A stretch of DNA of 64,000 nucleotides from Siphonodentalium dalli (taxonomy: Eukaryota > Mollusca > Scaphopoda > Gadilida > Siphonodentaliidae). A program made the translations under genes and the position numbers. The stretch is from NCBI GenBank assembly GCA_032622095.1, contig CP136064.1, positions 181,258,011 to 181,322,010 of the forward strand, written 5' to 3'. A model generated the notes under the pieces. That model was given only the letters and a program-made list of their open reading frames with translations, did no database searches and had not been told where the DNA came from. This document shows positions 54,480 to 63,780 of the stretch, one piece after another (the stretch's first letter is position 1; the number at the start of each line of letters is the position of its first letter).

Positions 54480-54812
54480 TCAATAACAGCTAGTTGGGAT
54501 TGGAACCTTCAAGAAAACAGCAGATCCCATAATAACTGTGCGCGATGACTTGGCGACAATGTTCTCCTGTAGTCGCACATTTTTCATGAATTTTAAAGCA
54601 TGATGCATCAAACTGTATACTGGTATCACGACACTTTGTATCAATATCAGTGAGTCAGCCAAAGATAGTTTGATAAGAACATCCAACCAATGGTATACTC
54701 CCGGCAAATTGTCGTAATAACTTGACGATAACATGGCGAATGATGACATTATCTCATATCCACATGTTTCAATGAAAATTTGTGAACACGGGATGAATTT
54801 GTCCGTGTATTT
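54480..54812 (-). CDS. Possible GPCR terminal exon with TM7
   Basis: After the acceptor-like AACTTTAG at 54,813 the minus strand is open for 111 codons in phase 0, matching the phase-0 donor at 59,101. It reads KYTDKFIPC..., then LSLADSLILIQSVVIPVYSL followed by MHHALKFMKN, which resembles TM7 and helix 8 (NSVVNPxxYS...FR) but with Ile for the NPxxY Asn and one residue missing before Tyr. The stop is at 54,480, right beside a TA-flanked element. The catch is that this lies inside a 2.9-kb inverted-repeat element (53,120-56,046), so it could be a captured exon or chance similarity. Confidence 0.35.
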   Translation of the reverse strand, partial: KYTDKFIPCSQIFIETCGYEIMSSFAMLSSSYYDNLPGVYHWLDVLIKLSLADSLILIQSVVIPVYSLMHHALKFMKNVRLQENIVAKSSRTVIMGSAVFLKVPIPTSCY

Positions 54813-55007
54813 CTAAAGTTTGAATTGCAGATATGTGATCATCCGTCACTGCGCGGCGTCAGTTCATTGTTTACGGTGTTGTTGTTGACATTGAAGCTCT
54901 TGTGAATTACACTGGTGCGTACAGTACATGTACATGTATATCCTCTCTTGTAAATGTACATGCATGTGCTTTGAAACAATCAGATTCAGAACACTGTCAA
55001 CTGGATT

Positions 55008-55588
55008 GTCAACATTCTAATAGTAATATATAGCTGCTCGTTGTTGTTATTATTTTGTCACTATTGGTTGACATCGAAGCTCGTGTTAATTGTACCTGTA
55101 TCCTCTTGTGTCAGTAAATGTGCAGGTGTTTTGATACTATAAGTAACAACACTGTCAATTTCAACATCAACACTGAGTCAAATGAAGTCAGACCCCGGAT
55201 GGCGGATCATGCCATGATTGACATGAATCTCTACTCTCGAATTTAGTGGAAATTGTCAATGAGTAAGCCGGTTTTCGCAGAATTGAAACTTGTCCGGTTG
55301 TCAACATTCTAATAGTAATAGCTGCTCGTTGTTGTTATTATTTTGTCACTATTGGTTGACATCGAAGCTCGTGTTAATTGTACCTGTATCCTCTTGTGTC
55401 AGTAAATGTGCAGGTGTTTTGATACTATAAGTAACAACACTGTCAATTTCAACATCAACACTGAGTCAAATGAAGTCAGACCCCGGATGGCGGATCATGC
55501 CATGATTGACATGAATTTCTACTCTCGAATTTAGTGGAAATTGTCAATGAGTAAGCCGGTTTTCGCAGAATTGAAACTTGTCCGGTTA
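55008..55588. repeat. ~290-bp tandem duplication plus a diverged third copy
   Basis: GTCAACATTCTAATAGTAAT to CAGAATTGAAACTTGTCCGG occurs at 55,008-55,296 and 55,299-55,584, nearly identical. A weaker copy (GTTGTTGTTGACATTGAAGC, TTTGAAACAATCAG) lies at 54,880-55,010. Confidence 0.85.
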
Positions 55589-55933
55589 TCAAAGGAACGG
55601 TTATCAGACAGTCTTAACAACTGTCCACAATCGAAAAGGTAACAGTCCCCCCCCCCCCCAAAAAAAATAGTTTGCGATCAACGATAACTGGCGAAGAAAT
55701 GAGCTGAGTGTTAAAGCGGACCCGCATAACACAGAATGAATGCCGGATTAATAATACATATTCAATTTCAGCAGAGTAAGATTCAGTCATACTGTATGAA
55801 GTTATTGCCGTATATAATATGGTCGCCGATAAATATACTATTGAATTTTGACGGCATGACTTTGAATCACGAAAATATTTAATTTAGACAATTTTCATGG
55901 GCACATAAAATAACGGTAAAAAACAGTCAAACT

Positions 55934-55968
55934 GATGAAACGGTATGGGAGTCCCATACCGTTTCATC
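55934..55968. repeat. Perfect 17-bp-arm palindrome
   Basis: GATGAAACGGTATGGGA, G, TCCCATACCGTTTCATC. Near the right end of the 53,121-56,046 element. Confidence 0.9.
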
Positions 55969-56046
55969 ATTTTGACGGTTTTTTATAATGGGACCGTCGA
56001 TTATGACGGCCTGAAACCGTCGAATCGACATTATTTTCTAACAGTG

Positions 56047-56200
56047 CAAGTTAGGGTTTAACAATGCCGTTTCCGCTCGAGCTATCGACTTGGGGATTTG
56101 AACATTGATACTAACAGGTCTATTCTGCACGATGGTATATGCCCCATCTCGATCGGAGCCCAGGTGAGGTGCGGTCGGGTGAGGACGGGTGCATTTCCAT
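56047..56200. repeat. Satellite continuation after the insertion
   Basis: TTAGGGTTTAACAATGCCGT, GAGCTATCGACTTGGGGATT and TGCCCCATCTCGATCGGAGC match the array at 52.1-53.1 kb. Confidence 0.82.
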
Positions 56201-57304
56201 ATAAGGAGCTTTTGAATTATTCATGACTTCCATATATGGAATGCTACTCCAGAACTTTGACATGTAGCACTAAAACCACGGACCGCGGACCTGGAGGATC
56301 CAATATGGCCGCGAGTTATATAGTGACATGGCGTATGTACCCCAACATTGCTTATGAATACACAAATATCCCGTTTATTCATATAGATAATTATGATTTA
56401 CGACATATTAATATCACCACTATATGCAATATAAACCAATGTATTCATACATAACACTGTGATTGCACTGAATTCTGACACCTTTCTTCCCAATATGTAT
56501 TTTCATGCGATCAGAGTATCTAATAAATTGAATTGAATTGAATTGAAAATGTTTCGTAATACCGCATTATGCATTTGGGGGGAGCTCATAAGATTTCCAA
56601 AATGTATGTTGGCAGACTGTACTGCCAATAGAAGAGTGAAGTGCTAAATTCGCCTGCTGTGAAGTGCATGGGTCAGTTCAGTGCATATAACCTGTAAACA
56701 ATATTATGTCAATCAACGTTATTAACCATGTCGTATATGGTGGCATCATAAATCGACACCTATGACAACATCAACGCGTTTATCCTGATTCAAAGTTTCC
56801 TGGACATGACAAACTGCGGAATGGGATGGAATGCGGAACAAAATGACAATCTGCGAACATAATTTGAAAGTGCATGGGACGGCTGGTATCAGAAGGAATA
56901 TAGAACGTAGATGGCTCGATTTTTGGTATCTAACGAAAGGCCGATATTCGCCCAACCAAATATATTAACCCCGCCACTGACCGGACACCAGAAGTTTCAT
57001 TATTTGATGGACGACTGACCTACACTAAAATTGTCGAAATCAAGGCTGCGCTGTTGAATTGTATTTTTGCAGCGATAAAGCTATGCCCACGAGCGAACTT
57101 GATATTAACCTGAAATTTAGCATCTATATTGCACAAAAGAATTAATGTATTCATTTTAGCGAAGCGATAATTGTTTTTTGTACAGCTGCATGGGGACTGA
57201 TTAACCCACCCATGTAAAGGTACCACGAAAAATGGAAAAACTGCCAACGACATCAAAGTTTAGAAGTTAGATTGCTCGATGAATACGCTAGCGAACGACA
57301 CGTA

Positions 57305-57809
57305 TATAAGGATTAACTGTCATGTGGACTGTTTTTATGGAGATGTAACCGTGAGGTAAGTAGTCATAACTTGTGTAAAACCCGAAGGGTTTTACATACA
57401 AGTTATGACCACTTACCTCACGGTTACATCTCCATAAAAACAGTCCACATGACAGTTAATCCTTATATTTTTATACATTTAGCGAAAACGCCACTTTTGT
57501 AAATGTATTTAAATCGAAAATTGTATCGTGAAAAAACCAGCCCAAACTTTCCCATAGCACCCTTGGCAAACGTTAACAGGAACAATTGAAACCCGATGAT
57601 TTATTAAGTCAATCCTGCGCGAATCCAGATGCGCCCAAAACATTACGCGTTCGTCTTTCCAAACCCAAATGACGTATCGATGTTGTTATGAGCTTGCAGT
57701 TATTAGCTGTTGCGCATTCACCGAGAAATAATTGCAACTAGCCACGTGGGCGCCGACCAATCAGAATGATGGATTTAGTGATGACAACACTTAGTATGTA
57801 AATATATAT
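57305..57809. mobile_element. Hairpin-plus-tail element, copy 1
   Basis: 57,305-57,467 is a near-perfect palindrome (TATAAGGATTAACTGTCATG ... CATGACAGTTAATCCTTATA) with an inner TAAAACCCGAAGGGTTTTA loop. A ~340-bp non-palindromic tail follows, ending near GTAAATATATAT. The same structure is repeated at 62,951. Confidence 0.75.
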
Positions 57810-59090
57810 TAAGTATCAAACGACGGAAGTTTCCACACCTTGGACAGCATCTATGGAGGAAACATATACATCAAATTAAAGGAATAAGCTCGGCATGCAT
57901 GATTTGCATAGTAGGATTTCCCGCACGTGTGTGTTCCATCACATTCATTTTCACCAGTTTCTTGGCGGAGAATACTCAGTTTTTCCCCCAGAGCCACAAA
58001 TTTTGTCAGAATAATGTACACATTGTGCTGTAAGAATATCACAAGATTCATTTTAACTAGTTGCTTGATGGAGAATATTCAGGTTTTGTTTAGCATTAAT
58101 ATAATCTAATCTTTTCGCCATCGTCATGTGTACGTCTTTGAACTGACCAAAGTTTAATACAATTTACATATATCATGGCATGAACCTATAATGTGGCTAC
58201 GCCTGTAACTAAAGGAGAGATTCGTGGCATGATCTATCATATATGGCAGATTTTGCTGCAGAAAAAACATACGACGCATTTATAACCCGTTACTTCCCGG
58301 GGTAACAAATACGTGGTGTTTTTTTTTGCATATCGACTCAACGTTTACTGGAAGAGTGTATCACCCTTCCTTCTCTCATACATAACATACATACAATCCA
58401 TCAATTCTACTGTTAGTTGTCATTACTTGTACACACTATATCTATGTTGCGATAAAAAAATTCCTTGCTCTTGTCAACGTTTGATTTGTTTATATTAGGT
58501 GTTTTGACAAAGGGGAGATACTGTTATTGTAAGTGGCAGCACGTGTCATCCCATCCTCTTTGCCCTTGTATATGTTTATCTTATATGCATTGAGCAAATA
58601 AAATATATTTAAACCAACGTTTACTGACTGGGCTTACACACGTTTTCTCAACTTTTGTTATTTGTTCAGTAGGTAACCATTATAGTTAAGTGGGTGTCCG
58701 AACAGGGTAAGGGAAAATCATACATATGCTGCCATAGCAGGCTATACCCCCACCCACACCGGAATGACAGTAACAAGTCAGAATTAGGGACTGTTTTATT
58801 CCGTAACACGAATACGTTTTTTCATTATGTTTATTCTTTTATCATTTCTACTTATCTTATATCTACCCTGCATCTCTCTGTATTTATATATGTTAAATAA
58901 CAACCTTGCGTCTGATCAAACGAGGAAGCCTGCCCACCAACTCTGCTTTACCGAAATGAGGTACCACAATGATCCTGGATAACTATCATAGATCACGGGT
59001 AGGCTTATTCTACAGTCGCGCTCGATACTCAAAACGTAAATACCTATGTGATCCATATACATCTAAACTTCTCCTCTACTTCATAAACCT
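57810..59090. other. No gene seen; putative GPCR intron
   Basis: Lies between the TM6 exon donor (59,101) and the possible TM7 exon. No exon with a recognisable motif. Confidence 0.45.
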
Positions 59091-59101
59091 GTGCGACTTA
59101 C

Positions 59102-61925
59102 CACTGAAAATAGACCCAGGTAGGACACAACACAGACGGGAGCGACACACATCGTGAGGAAGAGCACTAGCATAGCCATTGTCTTCATCGAATCCCTAGA
59201 CGAAGATATCAATGTCATCGGTTTCCTGCGACGAAAATCACTGTGGTCCGACGACGCGTGGCCGCTATCACCTGACGTAGTATAGTATGTTTTGTAGCAG
59301 AGCATTGTCTTGACTGTTCGCTCAATTCACTGCCAGACTCGACGCAATCAACGGACGTAGATGTGTGTTCTGTATCGGAGCATTGTGTTGACTGTTCGCT
59401 CAATCCACTACCAGGTTCGACGCTATCTCCAGAGGTAGGGGTATGTTCTGTAGTAGAGCATTGTGCTGACTGTTCGCTCAATCCATTAACAGGTTCGACT
59501 CTATCGATACAACATAGGTCCTTGGCAGAATATTCTCTCAATCCATTACAGGGCTCAACTTTGTCTGTAATGTCGTTGGCCGTTGACCATACTCCGACGT
59601 CGCGACTGTGTTCGATTGCATTTTCGGCGGGACATTCTGGCGTTAGTCCACCAACAATACTATTTTCCGAAGCTTCGGCGATTTGGTATATTGTCGACGT
59701 TTCGCTATCGCAGCTAACATAAGAACAGTAATGAACCGATGGCTGTTCAATGTCAAACCCTAACATACAATCAGTGCCCTCTCGTACAGTCAAAACAGCG
59801 TTGTCATATTTTGTTATTTTCGGTTGATTTGTGGTATAAAGTCCACTTCCGAGATCTGACTTCTTCTGAATGCATGTCATTGCACCTTTCTGTGCTCCAC
59901 TATGTTCACGTGTTTTGGTATTCTTCCCTGTGCTCGAGTTTGTCTCTTGCAGTTGTACCTTGAATTCACACGAATGCCCTGTAATACACACATCGGTATC
60001 GTCGACTTGACTTATGAAATAACGTTGTTCGTTGTCAAGATGAGTCGATAGCTCGGCGGTCGTGTTTTCGTATATTTGTACTTGACTGTAGCCAATAAAC
60101 TCGCTCTTATCTGACAAAGACGCTAGTGCCAACTGCGATGACCCCGTTTCTGTGTGCCCGTTATAATTTACATTACCAACAACCAGACACGATATACGTT
60201 CACATGTCGTTCTAGCCTCTTGTGCATCACGTGAGACAGCCCTTGATTCACATGATTCGTCGTCACTCTACAGGTTACAGTACACCAATTATTCTCCATA
60301 GGCGACAGTGTTAACGTCCGGGGCTATGGTCGATTCCTTGTGAATTCAGGAACTTTCTAACCTAGTCAATTTTGAAGAATGGCCCTTCGGACCTAATTTG
60401 ACCCAAAAAAATTAATAGGTTCGTGTTGGTTTTCCACCTTTAAATTTACCGCTTTTGATACTGCCCTAATTTCGCAGAAAAATTCATCACCAAATTTTCA
60501 AACATACCCCCATTAAATGCCAGGTTAATTATTTCACCCACTCTGTATCAATATTCATCTAGATATAATATTTCCATGGTGGCTTTGATTTTTTCTGGTT
60601 TTTGCATTAATTTTATCCCAATCATAATCAACCATTCAGCTGCCAGATGTGATTTTCTGCTGACTTGAGTGTGGGTGACAGCACACCAAGGGGGATAACT
60701 TTTGATAATTTTTTATAATTGGTGTACTATAACCTTTCGAAACCCGGCGATGCGCTCTTGGTCTATAGATGAGCTGTGTCGGTAAAATCATTGCTAAGTC
60801 CGATTATAGATCCTAGTTTGATGTCGATTGACAACGGTTCTACGTCACGTTTAAGTTCATCGCTGATAGTACATGCTCCCTCCGGGGAAGAATTCGTCCT
60901 TGTTATGATGCCATTAGCATTTTGCGAAGAGTCTTCGGCTAGGTATACCACATCACCTGCACAAACTCGGCCCTTGAACACATAAGACATCACCGACAAA
61001 GGTACCGTTGCAATATTCAGGATAGAATCGACATAGTCTGTATGGACGTCCACTGCAACATTGTTGCTGGTCATTTTTGGCTTATTTTCTCCCATGTGTT
61101 CACGTTCACATTAGTCACTTTCCCCTCTGCATACCACTATGGTCCTCGGTGCATGTTTGTCTCGAGTAGACTGTTCACTTTGATTTTCTTTGTCAAGGTC
61201 ATATATAAGATTGCCTGTAATTGCAATCTGCTCCTTCTTTGTCCTACAAGCTTTCCAAACAGCGACGCTGCTCTTACGTCCTGGTTCGTAAGATATGTGA
61301 ACATTTTGTCATGTTGGTTCAACACATTCATAAGATAGAAAAATGTTCCCAATATCAGAATATAGATAACTGAAAAGTGCGTAGTAACGAACATTCTGAT
61401 CCGACTTGGGGTGTAATCACGGTAATGACGACATGGCCCCTGAAAATGTTTCTCAGTGGATATCATGGTTGAGACAGTCACTGGAACGGTATGAACGGCC
61501 GCTGAGAAAACTACAGCAGGGATATATGAGTTACTTCCCCTGAATCTCACTCGAACGCGCTCTGGAAATTTTATAGCTGCGATCCGCATTATACAGATGA
61601 ATAAAATTTTATAATTAGATGAAATAATCGAAGTTTGAAGAAACAAGAAGTTCACAATGCACAAGTAGGAACTATCTAATGATGAACCCAGTAAGTTGGA
61701 CAAGGTTGTGCACCCAACACTAATGCCGACAAGAAGATCTGAGATGCTTAAACTGGTTGTTAATCCAGAGTAGAAGTCTTTGGTCAAATTATTATCCACT
61801 GCCTTCACAATAATGACAATGGAATTCAGTGCGATAATTATGAGACCTGTGGTTGCCCCGATAACATACATGTATTGCCACGTTTGTGGATCGGGTAAAT
61901 CTGTGATATTTGTCCTGTTATCCAT
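59102..61925 (-). CDS. Divergent rhodopsin-like GPCR with giant repeat-containing third intracellular loop (disrupted as read)
   Basis: ATG at 61,925 in a good context opens an N-terminus with N-glycosylation sites (NRT, NIT). TM1 has ALNSIVIIV with the conserved Asn; TM2 has LSISDLLVG; a Cys before TM3 and one in the second loop could form the usual disulfide. The E/DRY site reads MRI (CIMRIAAIKFPERV). TM5 ends near 61,320. Coding then continues in the next frame (VHISYEPGRKSSVAVW..., ...DLDKENQSEQST...), passes a TAA at 61,113-61,111, and resumes after 61,095. The hydrophilic loop runs to about 59,200 and contains a 26-residue repeat (VEP.GLSEQS.QCS.TEHT). TM6 (MAMLVLFLTMCVAPVCVVSY, with C.AP for CWxP) lies in a third frame and ends at a GTAAGT donor at 59,101. 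The apparent frame changes near 61,304, 60,770 and 59,285 would each be explained by one missing base. Either a pseudogene or a gene with small sequence errors. Ligand unknown. Confidence 0.7.
59290..59540 (-). repeat. 26-residue coding tandem repeat in GPCR loop 3
   Basis: About three 78-bp units plus a shorter diverged one encode VEP(V/G)(N/S)GLSEQS.QCS.TEHT with variable tails such as PTSGDS and STSVDC. The first unit (VEPCNGLREYSAKDLCCIDR) lacks six residues. The unit is a multiple of three, so copy changes keep frame, which argues that the loop has been coding. The last unit runs into the apparent frameshift just before TM6. Confidence 0.75.
60278..60729. mobile_element. TA-flanked inverted-repeat element inside GPCR loop 3
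   Basis: The ends are inverted copies: CAGTACACCAATTAT on the left and ATAATTGGTGTACTA on the right, each preceded or followed by TA (60,276-60,277 and 60,730-60,731). The CAGT end and TA target are like Tc1/mariner non-autonomous elements. On the minus strand the element fills 452 of the 466 nt between a possible donor AAAG|GTTATAG (intron 60,733) and a possible acceptor CCTGTAG|AGTGACG (intron 60,268). No ORF inside. Confidence 0.6.
61137..61925 (-). CDS. GPCR segment: N-terminus to TM5
   Basis: The 5' part reads MDNRTNITDLPDPQTW, then TM1 (YVIGATTGLIIIALNSIVII), TM2 (FYSGLTTSLSISDLLVGISV), TM3 (FLFLQTSIISSNYKILFICI), TM4 (IPAVVFSAAVHTVPVTVS) and TM5 (FSVIYILILGTFFYLMNV). After residue ~210 the frame to the stop at 61,137 looks non-coding. 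The neighbouring frame, open from just downstream of the A-run at 61,307-61,304 (minus strand), gives a charged loop typical of the TM5-loop junction, so a one-base loss in that run is inferred. The DRY Asp and Tyr, the TM4 Trp and the TM5 Pro are all absent, so coupling may be unusual or lost. Confidence 0.72.
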   Translation of the reverse strand: MDNRTNITDLPDPQTWQYMYVIGATTGLIIIALNSIVIIVKAVDNNLTKDFYSGLTTSLSISDLLVGISVGCTTLSNLLGSSLDSSYLCIVNFLFLQTSIISSNYKILFICIMRIAAIKFPERVRVRFRGSNSYIPAVVFSAAVHTVPVTVSTMISTEKHFQGPCRHYRDYTPSRIRMFVTTHFSVIYILILGTFFYLMNVLNQHDKMFTYLTNQDVRAASLFGKLVGQRRSRLQLQAILYMTLTKKIKVNSLLETNMHRGP

Positions 61926-62580
61926 GTCTCCGATTGGCTCGTCTGCAAATCATTATGTGCGTATAGAATACGTTGTTATCATACCCATTTTTTGTTGTTG
62001 TCGACTTTGATCATTACACCAATGACATATCATGTACTGTATAATTATAAATATGTCTCTTGTGTCACACACTGTGATTTGAGTAAATAAAACAAAATAA
62101 AACATTGATAAAATCCATCGCGACAGAATACAACTGATTCCATTGTATTAGTTTGAAGATATATCCACAGCCGAGATACACGAAGATCCACGCGCACACG
62201 GTTTATACTTTCCGGACAGTAGGCATGCATGCCTGTGAACCTGTACTTTGAGCACATTGGCGTGATGTATATCACACTAGGAACTTGTGCCGGTGACGAA
62301 TCACGATTAACTATTTCATTATCATTTGATAGCGTTGTTTGCCGCCTGGGAATCCCTAGCAAACGCTTATTGGTTCTGCAATATGATATGTTGTTGCTTC
62401 CCTTTCGTGGAAGATAGTCGTCTCACAGTGCGTAATGAGTATGCGATAAAAAAAACCACACTCAACAACGTGGTGATTTGTTTGGGATACCCACACAACA
62501 ACGATTGCTCGAGTGGTGAGGTGAGCATTAGCGAGCGCTATGTTTTAATCAACGTTTTGGGTGCAATCAACGTGTTGCTG
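61926..62580. other. Upstream of the GPCR start, no gene seen
   Basis: Would hold the GPCR promoter or 5' exon; no clear TATA box or upstream exon could be identified. Confidence 0.4.
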
Positions 62581-62584
62581 GCAG

Positions 62585-62700
62585 CCTTCATCCAAACCTC
62601 ACCATACACGAACGCGAATCACTGCTCACACCAGCAGCCTTTATACAAACCTCAACATACACGAACGCGAATCACTGCGTTACACCAGCAGCCTTTATAC
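62585..62700. repeat. 57-bp tandem repeat, two copies
   Basis: ACACGAACGCGAATCACTGC ... CACCAGCAGCCTTTATACA occurs twice in a row. Confidence 0.8.
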
Positions 62701-62744
62701 ACGTGCCACTTGTGGGTCTTATCGCACACTCTTTACGCATTTAA

Positions 62745-63780
62745 AGGGACACTGTACTCAAAGGTTGTTGTTGGTTTATATAGTCTCTGAGCCGTAGAAT
62801 AAGGTAACCAGATTTCCATTATGTGAGAGTCTGTTGAGTACGAAGTAATGTTACGGATGGCAAATTAGGCGTATGCGAATATACAATTTGTCATTGTCGA
62901 GTAATTTTTGTACTGTTTTCAAGCAAATGAATCAAATAAAGGTTACATTATATAAGGATTAACTGTCATGTGGACTGTTTTTATGGAGATGTAACCGTGA
63001 GGTAAGTGGTCATAAATTATAAGTTATGACCACTTACCTAACGATTACATCTCCATAAAAACAGTCCACATGACAGTTAATCCTTATATTTATATACTTT
63101 TAGCGAAAAGGCCACTTTTGTAAATGTGTTTAAATCGAAAAGTGTATCGTGACAAAACCAGCCCAAAATACCCCATAGCACCCTTGGCAAAAGTTAACAG
63201 GAATCATTGAAACCCGATGATTTATTAAGTCAATCCTGCGCGAATCCAAATGGGCCCAAAACATTACGCGTTCGTCTTTCCAAACCCATATGACGTATCG
63301 ATGTTGTTATGAGCTTGCAGTTATTAGCTGTTGCGCATTCACCGAGAAATAATTGCAACTAGCCACGTGGGCGCCGACCAATCAGAATGCTGGATTTAGT
63401 GATGACAACACTTATAGTATGTAAATATATATGTATAATAGTCCCTGATACTCATTTAAGTTATTGTATAGACACTAGTCAGTGAGTGGCTTGAGTTACG
63501 CAACATATTTTTTACACGATCATGTGTGCCTCGCCTTACCATTCCACTATCCGTAAATTAATTTGATTACGCCTTGTACACGGAAATTCGTTATTTAATT
63601 TATGTCTCCAGCCATAAATTAAATTTATATCAAATGATTAACTTTGATTTTAAGATAATCTATTAACCTGAACGTTTACAGAATACATCTTCGACTCAAA
63701 TTACTTATTTTTCTATATATTATCGATATTAGATCGTTGTTATTATCGGGAATTTATTGAAAATGTCTTATAGTACCCAT
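62745..63780. mobile_element. TTAA-flanked element, AGGGGTACTGTACG family, copy 3 (carries a nested insertion)
   Basis: TTAA at 62,741-62,744 and 63,781-63,784. Outer parts 62,745-62,950 and 63,434-63,780 align with the copy at 51,067-51,649. The interval between is the hairpin element found alone at 57,305. Confidence 0.8.
62951..63433. mobile_element. Hairpin-plus-tail element, copy 2, nested
   Basis: Palindrome 62,951-63,088 plus tail to about 63,433, closely matching 57,305-57,809. It interrupts a TTAA-flanked element at a site whose empty version is visible at about 51,270-51,285 (TTATATTATATGCATACTAG). Confidence 0.78.

Larger units (their letters stand above)
53121..56046. mobile_element. 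2.9-kb inverted-repeat element splitting the satellite
   Basis: Left ACTGTTAGAAAA, right TTTTCTAACAGT, each next to GCAA. The satellite phrase CCGCAAGTTAGGGGTTAACG, intact near 52,415, is interrupted exactly here (CCGCAA at left, GCAAGTTAGGGTTTAAC at right). Subterminal ACGGT/ACCGT motifs are abundant at both ends. Inside: a TA-flanked element, a TM7-like open frame, and a ~290-bp duplication. No transposase. Confidence 0.75.

Noticed and set aside
58300-58620. Possible LTR-like end (TGTTATTGTAAGTGGCAGCA)
   Set aside because: No second copy, primer-binding site or polypurine tract was found.
59363-59722. 119-codon plus-strand ORF
   Set aside because: Antisense shadow of the GPCR loop repeat.
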